A DNA stretch of 64,000 nucleotides from Sphingobacterium paucimobilis HER1398 (GCF_000416985.1 NZ_ATDL01000016.1:350615-414614), one strand, 5' to 3'. Shown: positions 18,379 to 27,567, counted from the stretch's first letter. The notes: generated by a model not told the origin, from the letters alone. Made by a program: numbers and translations.

Positions 18379-19018
18379 CCTTTCTCGATTGAATACAGCA
18401 GGTTTCGTCTTTTTGACAAGCATTATGTTTTGTCTATTGATTAATAGTGAGGTTGTGCAGGCACAAGAGGTTTCTTTAAAGGTTTTTAAATCAAAACTCA
18501 CCGCTCAAAATGCTAAGCCTGCACGTAATTTTTTGGACTTGAAAGAGAGAAAGATGTTGGATCTGATAGCGGCTAGCTATAGACCTGAAGACATCGATAT
18601 GTTCGTTTTATTTGGCCGCAATACACGTGTCAACATCATGTTGCCGTCAAGCAAAAATATAGCCTCTTTTGGAGAACACTTTAAAATAAATATACAGGAT
18701 GGCTGGGATACTCATAATAAAGGCGTACTGATCAACCTAGGGAAGGACCTGAATATACAGAAGCAGTTTGATGTAGTTAAGACCTTGTCGCAACTGGAGA
18801 CCTGGTATGCAGAGGCCGAAATCGAAATTGGTAATAAAACAGGTTATCAATTGCGTAAAAATGGGCCGATCGACAATTTGATTCGTGTTGAAAAGGGAGA
18901 TATTATCCTGTTTAAGGCTATCGATAGGTCGTTTTATGCAGTGGGCATGGTACAACGCTTAGAAGAGTCTCATGAAGGACAACTGGTTATCGAATGGAAA
19001 CTACCAAAAAGCTTCTGA
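18362..19018 (+). CDS. Secreted single-copy protein of the locus domain family
   Basis: The 218-residue product starts inside the end of the previous gene (ATG at 18362, 17-bp overlap). It has a signal peptide ending near VVQAQ, with no lipobox. The remainder is one copy of the shared domain: FLDLKERKMLDL, then IDMFVLFGRNTRVNIMLP, WDTHNKGVLINLGKDL, VEKGDIILFKAIDRSFYAVG and GQLVIEWKLP. It is clearly a paralogue of the protein encoded at 20302-20940, with which it shares the FGRNT/YGRNT, GVLINLG/GTFINLG and KGDIILF/VGDVVLF segments. The family has no name known to me and no catalytic residues stand out. Confidence 0.65.
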   Translation: MCIKNSLSRLNTAGFVFLTSIMFCLLINSEVVQAQEVSLKVFKSKLTAQNAKPARNFLDLKERKMLDLIAASYRPEDIDMFVLFGRNTRVNIMLPSSKNIASFGEHFKINIQDGWDTHNKGVLINLGKDLNIQKQFDVVKTLSQLETWYAEAEIEIGNKTGYQLRKNGPIDNLIRVEKGDIILFKAIDRSFYAVGMVQRLEESHEGQLVIEWKLPKSF

Positions 19019-19054
19019 GCGTAGGAAAATAGTGATAAATATAATTATAAGAAT

Positions 19055-20254
19055 ATGAAAATGATAAGATCTTATACAATAGGGCTAGTTTTGATGCTGC
19101 TTGGTCAGACTATGCTTTTACTGGCCTGTAGCAATAGACTTGAAAATGAATTGGGCATACAGACCAATAAGGATAAGTACGCACCTGATGAAGACAAAGA
19201 ACCAGGTGAAAAGCCTGAGCCTGGTAAAGATAGGATGCCGAAAGTCTTGGCTGATATTGCAAAAAGCAATAATATACCAGGTGTACAGATCGCCCATTTT
19301 AAAGGTGATAAAGTCGATTCTTATGTGTATGGAGTTACGGATATTGCGAGTGGAACACCATTGACAGATGAGCATCTTTTTCAAGCAGCTTCTATCAGTA
19401 AAATTGTTGCTACATATGCATTTTTGAGGCTTTACGAAAAAGGCTTGTTTGACCTGGATGAGCCCCTGAATAAATACTTCATTTATGATCGTGTAGCAAG
19501 GGCGAATAATCCTAAAAATGATCTTATTACAGCGAGGCACGTACTGGCACATTTAACAGGCTACCCTAATTGGGTAACGAGTGCTTATTCTCTAGCCTGG
19601 CGGACTTCGATTTTAGAACCAGGCGCTACCTATACTCCGGGTGTTCATTATCGTTATTCGGGGGAGGGATTTACCTATTTGCAGGAGGTGATAAAACACT
19701 TGACAGGAAAGAGCCTTCAGCAGATTGCAAAGGAAGAGGTGTTTGATCCGTTTGGCATGACCAGCACCAGTTATCAATGGGATCCTAAATTTGAAGGCAA
19801 AAATACGGTAGGACATACCAATACGGATGGTGTCGTGCGCATGATCGGTGGCAACGGGATGACTGAGTTTACAGAACAGTCGGCCAATAGTGCATATTCT
19901 ATGTTTACTAATGCTAGAGATTTTGTAAAGTTTTTGAAGAATGGACTGGTAGATGGGAAAGGATTAAAACCCGAAACTTACAAGTTGTTGACGACTACTG
20001 TTAGTTGGTCCAATGGCGTTAATAATCCAAATTTATCTAGGGGATTGGGATTGGTAATCCAGCATAATGAGCGGGGGTTGAGCCTATACCATAGTGGTAG
20101 TAATCCTGGGTATTTAGCTTATTGTATTGCTTATCCTGACCTGGATGAAGGGCTGGTTATATTCACCAATCATAATGATGCAGGTCGGTTTATGGGACGG
20201 AGTGGCTTTCCCTATTTTTTAGGAGAAGACCAGACGTTCTATATGTTTAATTAA
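19055..20254 (+). CDS. Beta-lactamase-fold serine hydrolase, lipoprotein
   Basis: The 399-residue lipoprotein (LLLAC, Cys 25) has an acidic Pro-rich spacer at about 40-62 and then a class C beta-lactamase / DD-peptidase fold. The nucleophile motif SxxK is SISK at 113-116 (LFQAASISKIVATYAFLRLY). The Tyr motif is YSG at about 201-203 instead of the usual YxN, and the third motif is HSG in LYHSGSNPGY. Family members include D-alanyl-D-alanine peptidases, D-aminopeptidases and esterases. Its place in a SusCD locus with a dipeptide epimerase suggests it trims peptides containing D-residues at the cell surface. The spacer suggests surface tethering. Substrate is inferred. Confidence 0.85.
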   Translation: MKMIRSYTIGLVLMLLGQTMLLLACSNRLENELGIQTNKDKYAPDEDKEPGEKPEPGKDRMPKVLADIAKSNNIPGVQIAHFKGDKVDSYVYGVTDIASGTPLTDEHLFQAASISKIVATYAFLRLYEKGLFDLDEPLNKYFIYDRVARANNPKNDLITARHVLAHLTGYPNWVTSAYSLAWRTSILEPGATYTPGVHYRYSGEGFTYLQEVIKHLTGKSLQQIAKEEVFDPFGMTSTSYQWDPKFEGKNTVGHTNTDGVVRMIGGNGMTEFTEQSANSAYSMFTNARDFVKFLKNGLVDGKGLKPETYKLLTTTVSWSNGVNNPNLSRGLGLVIQHNERGLSLYHSGSNPGYLAYCIAYPDLDEGLVIFTNHNDAGRFMGRSGFPYFLGEDQTFYMFN

Positions 20255-20301
20255 TACCGAGAGTCAGCAGAGATTGTGTTCAACAGTAGAAAAAAACAGA
20301 A

Positions 20302-20940
20302 ATGAATGTATTTAGAAATGTGCTGCTTTTAGCATTGTTTTTTATCGAGAGTGATTTTTTATATGCACAGAAAAGTGATCTTCGTGTATATACACTGACG
20401 TTAATGGGGCAAAATAGTCAATTGGGAGGAAATATGGTCGACCTGGACAAAGGGCGAGTATATCCAATAGAAGAAGCGGGCTATAACCCTAAGCGGATAG
20501 ACTTTGGTTTTATGTATGGTCGTAACACTGGGGGAAATCTTATGGTTCCCATCAGTCAGGGCTTTCTGACTTTTGGCGATAAGTTTAAAGAAGCTTTATT
20601 GTCTTGGGGCAATAATCGTAATAATGGAACTTTTATAAATCTAGGGAATACGGTAGAAGCACAGGAGATCTATCAAAAGATAGTATCTCGTGTACAGATC
20701 GACGCCCTGTATAGTGAGTGGTTCGATAAGATAATGACTAATCCAGGTTATGATCCAGGAAAGCATGGCCCTGGACAGCGCACTCGACCGATCGCTGTCG
20801 GTGACGTTGTTTTGTTCCGCTCGGAAAACAAGGATACGCAGCATATCTTACGTATTGTGAAATTTGTACAGAGCCAGAATGGAACGTTAGAAATAGAAGT
20901 GAAATCCCCCCTGAAGAATAATAAAAAAGGTAAGTTATAA
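20302..20940 (+). CDS. Secreted single-copy protein of the locus domain family
   Basis: The 212-residue product has a cleavable signal peptide ending near FLYAQ. The mature part is one copy of the shared domain: MVDLDKGRVYPIEEAG, IDFGFMYGRNTGGNLMVP, NNGTFINLGNTVEAQ, IAVGDVVLFRSENKD and GTLEIEVKS. Its closest relative in the window is the protein at 18362-19018. It is flanked by the two serine hydrolase genes of the operon (47 bp and 9 bp gaps). No enzymatic motif is seen. Placement next to hydrolases suggests it presents or holds the substrate, but this is an inference. Confidence 0.65.
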   Translation: MNVFRNVLLLALFFIESDFLYAQKSDLRVYTLTLMGQNSQLGGNMVDLDKGRVYPIEEAGYNPKRIDFGFMYGRNTGGNLMVPISQGFLTFGDKFKEALLSWGNNRNNGTFINLGNTVEAQEIYQKIVSRVQIDALYSEWFDKIMTNPGYDPGKHGPGQRTRPIAVGDVVLFRSENKDTQHILRIVKFVQSQNGTLEIEVKSPLKNNKKGKL

Positions 20941-20949
20941 ATAAAAAAG

Positions 20950-22032
20950 ATGAAACAGTTAACCTACATAATTATAGCTCTTTTACTGCCCTGGTTTGCC
21001 GAGAGTCATGCACAGCAGAAAGAGGTACGTAGCCATTTCCCAGATAAGAAGTGGGCCGTTGTCAAAAATCCAGAAGAACTGGGATTATCAAAGACCAAAC
21101 TGCTGGAAGCCAAAAAACATGCTGATAGATCCAATACTTCAGCAGTAATGATTATTGTAAATGGAAAAGTAGCCTATCAGTGGGGCGAAGTAGATCGTAA
21201 ATATAATAGTCACTCTATCCGTAAGAGTATCATCAGCGCAATGTATGGCAAATATATTAGCGAAGGAATAGTCGATAAAAATGCGACGATGGGGGACTTG
21301 GGAATAGATGACAATGAGGGATTGTCAGACACAGAGAAAAAAGCAACAGTACTGGATTTGCTAAAAGCCCGTTCGGGAGTATATCATCCAGCACTTTATG
21401 AGTCCGAAAGCATGAAGAAAACGAAGCCAGCGCGTTTCTCTGTCCGTCCAGGCACACATTGGTATTATAATAATTGGGACTTTAATGTGCTAGGGACCAT
21501 ATTTGAACAAAAGACGGGTAAGCGTTTTTTTAATGCCTTGCAAGAAGATATTGCTCGTCCCATTGGAATGGAAGACTATGAACCAGCGGATGGTAGTTAT
21601 GTCAGTGGTAAGGAGTCTAAACATAGGGCATATCCCATTCGTATAACGGCTCGAGATCTGGGGCGGTTTGGATTGTTGATGCTCAATAAGGGCAATTGGA
21701 ATGGTAGACAAGTGATTGATAGCGCATGGGTCTATGAAAGCACGCGCTATCATTCGGATGCGACACTATCGGGGACTTCGGGTTACGGTTATATGTGGTG
21801 GGTTGCTCGCAATTTTAATAAGTATCCGCATTTTAATGGAGTGGAACTCCCAGAGAGTGCATATTCTGCGCGAGGAGCAGGGGGACATTATTTGGTGATA
21901 ATTCCAGACTACGATATGGTGATTGTGCACCGTGTAGATACTGATATACCTGGTAATCGAGTAGCTGCTAAAGATTTTAATACATTACTACAAATGATTT
22001 TAGACTCAAGGATAGAACAAAAGAATGATTAA
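20950..22032 (+). CDS. Secreted beta-lactamase-fold serine hydrolase
   Basis: The 360-residue exported enzyme (signal peptide ending near ESHAQ) has a canonical SxxK nucleophile SIRK at 89-92 (NSHSIRKSIISAMYGKYISE), a YYN motif at 172-174 (HWYYNNWDFNVLG) and the late segment GAGGHYLVIIPDYDMVIVHR. Such proteins are related to beta-lactamase class C and 6-aminohexanoate-dimer-type hydrolases. It is strikingly similar to the minus-strand enzyme at 23310-24446. Its last 8 bp overlap the epimerase gene, so the two are translationally coupled. This supports a pathway in which the hydrolase releases a peptide that the epimerase then converts. Confidence 0.88.
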   Translation: MKQLTYIIIALLLPWFAESHAQQKEVRSHFPDKKWAVVKNPEELGLSKTKLLEAKKHADRSNTSAVMIIVNGKVAYQWGEVDRKYNSHSIRKSIISAMYGKYISEGIVDKNATMGDLGIDDNEGLSDTEKKATVLDLLKARSGVYHPALYESESMKKTKPARFSVRPGTHWYYNNWDFNVLGTIFEQKTGKRFFNALQEDIARPIGMEDYEPADGSYVSGKESKHRAYPIRITARDLGRFGLLMLNKGNWNGRQVIDSAWVYESTRYHSDATLSGTSGYGYMWWVARNFNKYPHFNGVELPESAYSARGAGGHYLVIIPDYDMVIVHRVDTDIPGNRVAAKDFNTLLQMILDSRIEQKND

Positions 22033-23053
22033 ACTAACCTATAAGCCGTATGACGTACAATTGAAGCACGTCTTCCGAATATCGAGAGGTGAGCGTAAAA
22101 GTGCTCCCGTAATGTTGACCAAGCTTTCTTATGAAGGTGTGGATGGTTATGGCGAAGGGTCTATGCCTCCATTATATGGTGAGTCACTAGAAACTGCACA
22201 AGCTTTCTATGCAAAAGTCGATTTATCTCAATTCGACAACCCGTTTGATACAGAGACGATTCTTTCTTATGTCAATAGTATTGCACCGGGAAATCAAGCA
22301 GCGAAGACTGCTCTTGACATAGCGCTACATGATTTGATTGGTAAATTGTTGAATCTACCTGTACACAGTTTGTTTGGTCTGCCTACAGTATCCCAATATA
22401 CGTCAATGACAATTGGCATAGATGAGCCGGCTGTAATGGCAAAGCGTGCATTGGATTATAAGAACTTTAAATATTTGAAGATAAAGCTGGGGACAGACAG
22501 AGATAAAGAGTTGATTCAGGCTATTCGTGAGGTTAGCGATCAACCTTTCTTTATTGACGCCAATCAAGGGTGGAATAATAGAGAGCAGGCATTGGAGTTT
22601 ATTCACTGGCTCCAGGAGCAAAATACTATTTTTATTGAACAGCCCATGTTAAAAGAGGATAAAGCGGGGAATGCTTGGTTGACCGAAAGAAGTCCGTTGC
22701 CTATTATCGGGGATGAAGGGTTTCAACGCTTGGCTGATCTGAAAGAAGTCTCGAGTATCTATCATGGAATCAATATCAAATTGATGAAGTCTACAGGGCT
22801 TCGTGAAGGATATAAAATGGCTGTCACGGCAAAGGCATTGGGTATGAAGGTGATGTTGGGCTGCATGACAGAGACATCCTGTGCGATATCCGCTGCAGCA
22901 CAATTAACTGCTCTTGCTGATTGGATCGATTTAGACGGTAATTTGGACGTAACGAACGATCCTTATTCTGGTGTAAAAGTCGAGCAAGGGCTGTTAAGAC
23001 TTTCTGCTGTCCCTGGGATAGGTTTGACACAAACCAACTGGGAGAGTATTTAA
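22025..23053 (+). CDS. Dipeptide epimerase, enolase superfamily (L-Ala-D/L-Glu type)
   Basis: The 342-residue cytoplasmic enzyme belongs to the muconate-lactonizing subgroup of the enolase superfamily. Catalytic Lys residues are visible at 152/154 (YLKIKLGTD) and 252 (NIKLMKSTGL). Metal ligands are at Asp 178 (FIDANQGW), Glu 205 (FIEQP) and Asp 230 (IIGDEGF). The motif WIDLDGNLD at 300-308 holds the DxD pair that in dipeptide epimerases grips the substrate ammonium group. These enzymes invert the alpha carbon of one residue in dipeptides such as L-Ala-D-Glu from murein. The gene overlaps the upstream hydrolase by 8 bp and is the last gene of the locus. Exact dipeptide specificity cannot be read by eye. 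Confidence 0.9.
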   Translation: MIKLTYKPYDVQLKHVFRISRGERKSAPVMLTKLSYEGVDGYGEGSMPPLYGESLETAQAFYAKVDLSQFDNPFDTETILSYVNSIAPGNQAAKTALDIALHDLIGKLLNLPVHSLFGLPTVSQYTSMTIGIDEPAVMAKRALDYKNFKYLKIKLGTDRDKELIQAIREVSDQPFFIDANQGWNNREQALEFIHWLQEQNTIFIEQPMLKEDKAGNAWLTERSPLPIIGDEGFQRLADLKEVSSIYHGINIKLMKSTGLREGYKMAVTAKALGMKVMLGCMTETSCAISAAAQLTALADWIDLDGNLDVTNDPYSGVKVEQGLLRLSAVPGIGLTQTNWESI

Positions 23054-23066
23054 TTATCTATGTTAG

Positions 23067-23123
23067 AAATCCTCCTTCTTTTCAGATTCCAATCTGTACC
23101 TGAAAAGAAGGAGGATTTTTTAT
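23067..23123 (+). terminator. Strong terminator ending the SusCD/epimerase operon
   Basis: An 18-bp perfect stem (23067-23084 with 23101-23118; AAATCCTCCTTCTTTTCA) surrounds a 16-nt loop that itself holds GATTCCAATC. It is followed by a T run on the plus strand. It begins 13 bp after the epimerase stop and separates the operon from the opposing small ORF and hydrolase. Confidence 0.88.
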
Positions 23124-23266
23124 GGAGCTACTATTTGTATCAGGATTCCACACAGATATCCTACGTAAGTCCCTATAGCGTAAAAAATAACTCCAAGGAT
23201 GCCAATGAGTATTCCAGAGACTATAGGGTCTTCTGTTATGAAAGGCATATTTGCATTTTGTGGCAT
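23120..23266 (-). CDS. Putative 48-residue single-span membrane protein
   Basis: On the minus strand an ATG at 23266 opens a 48-codon frame closed by TAA. The product begins MPQNANMPFITEDPIVSG and contains one clear hydrophobic span (ILIGILGVIFYAIGTYVGY, then LCGILIQIVAP). Such a coherent amphipathic-to-hydrophobic layout is unlikely in random intergenic DNA. It lies 43 bp downstream of the serine hydrolase stop on the same strand, so the two may share a transcript, and its stop abuts the terminator hairpin. No family is recognised. A chance frame remains possible. Confidence 0.45.
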   Translation of the reverse strand: MPQNANMPFITEDPIVSGILIGILGVIFYAIGTYVGYLCGILIQIVAP

Positions 23267-23309
23267 ATAGATTGTTTCAGTTGGTATAAGAAGGATGCTT
23301 AGGCAAATG

Positions 23310-24419
23310 TTACAGCTTGGCGTCTATAATGAGTTGGAACAATCGGCCAATATTGGCATTAGATAGAGATTGGCCAGCGTCGGTATCGACTCGGTGTACA
23401 ATCACTAGATCAAGTGTGGGGATAACGAGCAAGATCTGCCCCCCTACACCACTAGCCATATAAGCATTGGCAGGCAAGTCCACATTGGGTAACAATTTAT
23501 ACTGGTTTTCTAGTTTATTGACCCACCACATATATCCGTAACCCGAATTTTGTGAAGCAGAAGCATCCGAATAAGAGCGTGTGCTCTCGATGACCCATTC
23601 TTCTGGTAGGATTTGACGGTTTTTCCATTTTCCTTTATGGAGCATCAGCAAGCCAAAACGGGCTAAATCACTCGCGGATATGCGGAATGGATAAGCTTTG
23701 TGTCGTGAAACCTCGCCACTTATGTATTGTCCATCGGATACTTTAAAATGTTCCATTTGTAGAGGAATGGCCAATTCGTTGTATATCGTTTGATAGATGT
23801 CTTTGCCTGTCTGTTGCATGAAAATAGTCCCCAATGCGTTGAAATCCCAATTGTTGTAGTACCAAAATGTACCTGGAGCGTGTTCGTGCCGTTCGGGCTT
23901 TCTATTGACCATAGCCTCTGATTCATAAAGGGCTGGATGATAGATTCCCGATCGGGCTTGTAGCAAATCTTGCACGGTAGCTTGCTTTTCTGTATTTGTT
24001 AACCCCTCTTCGTCGTCGATCACCAGATCCGCCATTGTCGATTGCAGATTAATGGTGCCATCTTTCACATAATTGCCATATAATGCGCTGAGAAAGCTTT
24101 TTCTCAAAGAGTGGCTTTGGTACTTATGGTTGATATTTCCCTTTTGATATACCACTTTCCCCTTTGAAATGACCAGTAAGGCTGCAGATTTGTACTGGTC
24201 GTATTTTGGAGCAATCAATGCCAGTTTGGAAGAAGAAAAACCAACATCTTCGGCTTTGGAAATGATCTCCCATTGTGCACCCGGGAACAAAGATGGCTCC
24301 TCCTTGATGGGAGGTGGATCAGGTACAACAGATGTCGATTTACAGGCTGCCCCGACTAGGGCGATGAGGCAACACGTGGTGATTAGTTTGCCATAACGGT
24401 TTATTTCTCTGATTATCAT
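23310..24419 (-). CDS. Beta-lactamase-fold serine hydrolase, lipoprotein
   Basis: The frame is open to an ATG at 24446, but the ATG at 24419 (MIIREINRYGKLITTCCLIA) gives a normal lipoprotein signal with lipobox VGAAC. Active-site motifs are SLRK (SHSLRKSFLSALYGNYVKDG), YYN (FWYYNNWDFNALG) and the late segment GVGGQILLVIPTLDLVIVHR. It is a close paralogue of the plus-strand enzyme at 20950-22032, sharing the long EEGLTNTEKQATVQDLLQAR-like and SGIYHPALYESE segments. It faces the epimerase gene across the terminator. It probably does the same chemistry in a different place: lipid-anchored here, soluble there. Confidence 0.88.
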   Translation of the reverse strand: MIIREINRYGKLITTCCLIALVGAACKSTSVVPDPPPIKEEPSLFPGAQWEIISKAEDVGFSSSKLALIAPKYDQYKSAALLVISKGKVVYQKGNINHKYQSHSLRKSFLSALYGNYVKDGTINLQSTMADLVIDDEEGLTNTEKQATVQDLLQARSGIYHPALYESEAMVNRKPERHEHAPGTFWYYNNWDFNALGTIFMQQTGKDIYQTIYNELAIPLQMEHFKVSDGQYISGEVSRHKAYPFRISASDLARFGLLMLHKGKWKNRQILPEEWVIESTRSYSDASASQNSGYGYMWWVNKLENQYKLLPNVDLPANAYMASGVGGQILLVIPTLDLVIVHRVDTDAGQSLSNANIGRLFQLIIDAKL

Positions 24420-24518
24420 ATGCTTAGAAAAATATAGGTGGTACATTATTTATTCTAAGACGGATGAAAGAGGTGTAGGGAGTAGGGGAAAAACGAAAAG
24501 AGGTGATATAATTCATTC

Positions 24519-24561
24519 TTTCATAAGAACCTGTTCCATACTTTGCCAGGTTCTTATGAAA
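24519..24561 (-). terminator. Hairpin downstream of uvrA
   Basis: TTTCATAAGAACCTG (24519-24533) pairs perfectly with CAGGTTCTTATGAAA (24547-24561) around a 13-nt loop, 18 bp beyond the uvrA stop. No long T run follows on the minus strand, so termination strength is uncertain, but position and stem length fit a transcript end. Confidence 0.6.
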
Positions 24562-24578
24562 ATCAGGCTGATCTTATT

Positions 24579-27431
24579 CTAGTGACGTCCTGTCATTTCG
24601 TCTTTTAAGAAGCGTCCAGTTTCACTTTTTTTCTGCTTGATCAAGTCTTCTGGTAATCCTGTAAACATCAGTTTTCCACCTTCTTTACCTCCTTCTGGGC
24701 CCATGTCAATGACCCAATCTGCAGTCTTGATGACATCTAGGTTATGCTCAATAATCAATACCGTATTCCCCCGGTCTACCAATCTGTTGATAACACCTAA
24801 CAGTACATTGACATCTTCAAAATGTAGACCGGTTGTCGGCTCATCGAGGATATAGAACGTATTGCCTGTGTCTTTTTTAGAAAGTTCGGTCGCTAACTTG
24901 ACGCGTTGGGCTTCTCCTCCAGATAAGGTGGTGGAAGATTGCCCTAAAGTAATGTATCCCAAACCGACATCTTCTAAAGTCTTTATCTTGCGATGGATAG
25001 AAGGGATATGTTCAAAGAAAGCAACAGCATCGTGTATACTCATATCCAACACATCGGAAATCGATTTTCCCTTATACCTTATCTCTAATGTTTCGCGGTT
25101 ATACCGTTTGCCATGGCAAGTCTCGCAAGGTACCTGTACATCGGGCAAGAAGTTCATTTCGATAATCTTCATGCCTGCTCCCTGACAGGTTTCGCAACGG
25201 CCACCTTTGACGTTGAACGAAAACTGTCCAGGTTTATAGCCTCGGATTTTGGCTTCGGGCAACTGTACAAAAAGTGTCCTGATATCCGAAAATACGCCAG
25301 TATATGTCGAGGGATTGGATCGTGGTGTACGGCCAATGGGACTTTGGTCAATTTCAATCACTTTATCGATATGCTCCAAGCCTTTGATGCTTTTGTAAGG
25401 CATTGGTGTGGCTTTTGCCCGGAAAAAATGTTTGTTCAGTATTGGATACAAGGTGCCCGTGATTAAGCTGGACTTCCCAGATCCAGATACGCCTGTAACC
25501 AATATCAATTTCCCTAAGGGAAAGTCTACAGAGACATTTTTTAGGTTATTCCCTGTCGCTCCATTTAGCGATAAGGTGTGGCCATTGCCCGTACGACGAT
25601 CTTTAGGTATCTGAACTTCTTTCTTGCCATTTAAATAATCGGCCGTTAAGGAGTTTGCTTTTAAAACCTGCGCTGGAGTTCCTTGGGCAACCACTTGACC
25701 TCCATGAATGCCTGCGGCAGGCCCCATATCAATCACATAATCTGCGTGCAGTATCATGTCTTTATCGTGTTCGACGACCAAAACTGAATTCCCTATATCA
25801 CGCAGGTTTTTTAATGAACTAATCAAGCGCTCATTGTCACGCTGATGCAGACCGATACTGGGTTCGTCTAATATGTACAATACGTTGACGAGCTGTGAAC
25901 CGATCTGTGTGGCTAGACGTATACGTTGAGCCTCACCTCCAGAAAGTGTCTTTGAAGAACGATCCAAACTCAGGTAATTCAGACCGACGTCTAATAAAAA
26001 CCCTAAACGCGTGCGTATCTCTTTTAGGATTTCTACGGCGATTACCTTTTGGCGCTCATCAATCCGCTGTTCGATATCCATGAGCCAGTTCATCAACGAC
26101 GAAATATCCATTGCCGCCAGCTCACTGATGTTTTTGTTATCGATTTTAAAATGTAGTGACTCTTGTTTTAGACGGGCTCCTTGGCAAGTTGGGCAACATA
26201 CTTTTGTTCTAAAATCCTCCAAAGCAGGAGCATCATCACTCGTTTTGCCAGTATACTCTTCCAGCATTTTGAATATCCCGGAGAAACTAACTTTATATTC
26301 CCGGGCACCATACGATCCATACGATACGGTAAGAGAGATCGGTTCTTCAGCTCCAAAGAGTAATATGTCAATCTGTTCTTCTGTTAGTTTTTCGATAGGA
26401 GTGGTCAGTGAGAATTCGAATCTTTGTGCTACCGCCTTTAATACGGCAAAGTTCCATGATTCGCGTGAAGGACCTAATGGTATGATTGCTCCTTTTTGGA
26501 TACTGAGTTTACGGTCTGGTATGACAGTATTCTTGTCAATTTCGAAGATATAGCCTAATCCATCGCATTTAGGACAGGCACCATAAGGAGAGTTGAATGA
26601 AAATGTATTAGGTTGGGGCTCATCATAAGAGATTCCCGATTCTGCATCCATTAGATAACGGCTGAAAAACTGCTCTTTTGTATTTTCTTTGTTAGCTATT
26701 TTGATAATGCCCTTAGCAGATTTCATTGCCTGCAGTACAGAAGTATATAGACGCTTACGGTCCTGTTCTTCAACCATCAGACGATCGACAACAATTTCAA
26801 TATCGTGTATCTTGTAGCGGTCGACCTGCATTTTTGGAACCAATTCCAATAACTCACCATCTACACGTACTTTGGTATACCCTTGTTTCCGAATCTGTTC
26901 AAATAGCTCTCTATAGTGCCCTTTACGACCTTTGACAATCGGTGCCAAGATATAGATTCCTTCCTTGTTAAAATCGTCCAATATCCTGTCGACAATCTGA
27001 TCTTCGGACATACGTTGCATACGCTGCCCACTTACATAAGAGAATGCCTCACTCGCCCGAGCATACAGTAGACGTAGAAAATCGTAGATTTCGGTAATGG
27101 TTCCTACGGTAGATCTTGGATTTTTGCTGGTTGTCTTTTGTTCAATCGAAATGACAGGACTCAAGCCCGATATCTTGTCGACATCGGGACGTTCCATTCC
27201 ACCTAAAAACTGACGGCTATAAGCAGAGAATGTCTCCATATAGCGGCGCTGCCCTTCGGCGTAGATGGTGTCAAAAGCTAAGGATGATTTGCCCGAACCA
27301 CTGAGTCCCGTGATGACCACTAATTCGTTTCTTGGGAATGAGATATCTATGTTTTTGAGGTTATGGACGCGGGCGCCAAACACCTCAACTTCATTCTGAT
27401 CTCCTAAATCTACTGCTTTTGTTTTTGACAT
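24579..27431 (-). CDS. uvrA: Excinuclease ABC subunit A (UvrA)
   Basis: The 950-residue DNA-damage recognition ATPase has normal length and all family hallmarks. The first Walker A lies at 42-50 (GLSGSGKSS) and the second at about 645 ([11 protein letters not shown]). Two ABC signatures are seen ([20 protein letters not shown] and [19 protein letters not shown]), with Walker B regions [13 protein letters not shown] and [12 protein letters not shown]. Zinc-binding CxxC pairs appear in [19 protein letters not shown], and CETCQGAG / [10 protein letters not shown]. UvrA loads UvrB onto bulky lesions in nucleotide excision repair. It is monocistronic with its own promoter box at 27456-27463. Confidence 0.98.
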   Translation of the reverse strand: MSKTKAVDLGDQNEVEVFGARVHNLKNIDISFPRNELVVITGLSGSGKSSLAFDTIYAEGQRRYMETFSAYSRQFLGGMERPDVDKISGLSPVISIEQKTTSKNPRSTVGTITEIYDFLRLLYARASEAFSYVSGQRMQRMSEDQIVDRILDDFNKEGIYILAPIVKGRKGHYRELFEQIRKQGYTKVRVDGELLELVPKMQVDRYKIHDIEIVVDRLMVEEQDRKRLYTSVLQAMKSAKGIIKIANKENTKEQFFSRYLMDAESGISYDEPQPNTFSFNSPYGACPKCDGLGYIFEIDKNTVIPDRKLSIQKGAIIPLGPSRESWNFAVLKAVAQRFEFSLTTPIEKLTEEQIDILLFGAEEPISLTVSYGSYGAREYKVSFSGIFKMLEEYTGKTSDDAPALEDFRTKVCCPTCQGARLKQESLHFKIDNKNISELAAMDISSLMNWLMDIEQRIDERQKVIAVEILKEIRTRLGFLLDVGLNYLSLDRSSKTLSGGEAQRIRLATQIGSQLVNVLYILDEPSIGLHQRDNERLISSLKNLRDIGNSVLVVEHDKDMILHADYVIDMGPAAGIHGGQVVAQGTPAQVLKANSLTADYLNGKKEVQIPKDRRTGNGHTLSLNGATGNNLKNVSVDFPLGKLILVTGVSGSGKSSLITGTLYPILNKHFFRAKATPMPYKSIKGLEHIDKVIEIDQSPIGRTPRSNPSTYTGVFSDIRTLFVQLPEAKIRGYKPGQFSFNVKGGRCETCQGAGMKIIEMNFLPDVQVPCETCHGKRYNRETLEIRYKGKSISDVLDMSIHDAVAFFEHIPSIHRKIKTLEDVGLGYITLGQSSTTLSGGEAQRVKLATELSKKDTGNTFYILDEPTTGLHFEDVNVLLGVINRLVDRGNTVLIIEHNLDVIKTADWVIDMGPEGGKEGGKLMFTGLPEDLIKQKKSETGRFLKDEMTGRH

Positions 27432-27455
27432 GGGACGTTAAGTTTTTGCAACTTG

Positions 27456-27463
27456 CAAAGTTA
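27456..27463 (-). promoter_or_regulatory. uvrA -7 promoter box (TAACTTTG)
   Basis: Read on the minus strand this is TAACTTTG, a perfect TAnnTTTG box 25 bp before the uvrA ATG. A -33 TTTG is not obvious. No SOS-type palindrome is evident nearby. Confidence 0.5.
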
Positions 27464-27567
27464 CTGAATATTAATCAGACTTAATAGGAAGGGCTTGTTG
27501 GAGTATCTGTTTTTTTAGGATTGGTAATGGATTTATTTGTAAATTGTGGCTATTAAACAGGGAGTCT

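Noticed and set aside
23060..23302. An 80-codon plus-strand frame
   Set aside because: It runs through the terminator hairpin just after the epimerase stop and lies over the better minus-strand small frame.
26011..26553. A 180-codon plus-strand frame inside uvrA
   Set aside because: It is a shadow of the conserved UvrA coding sequence on the opposite strand.
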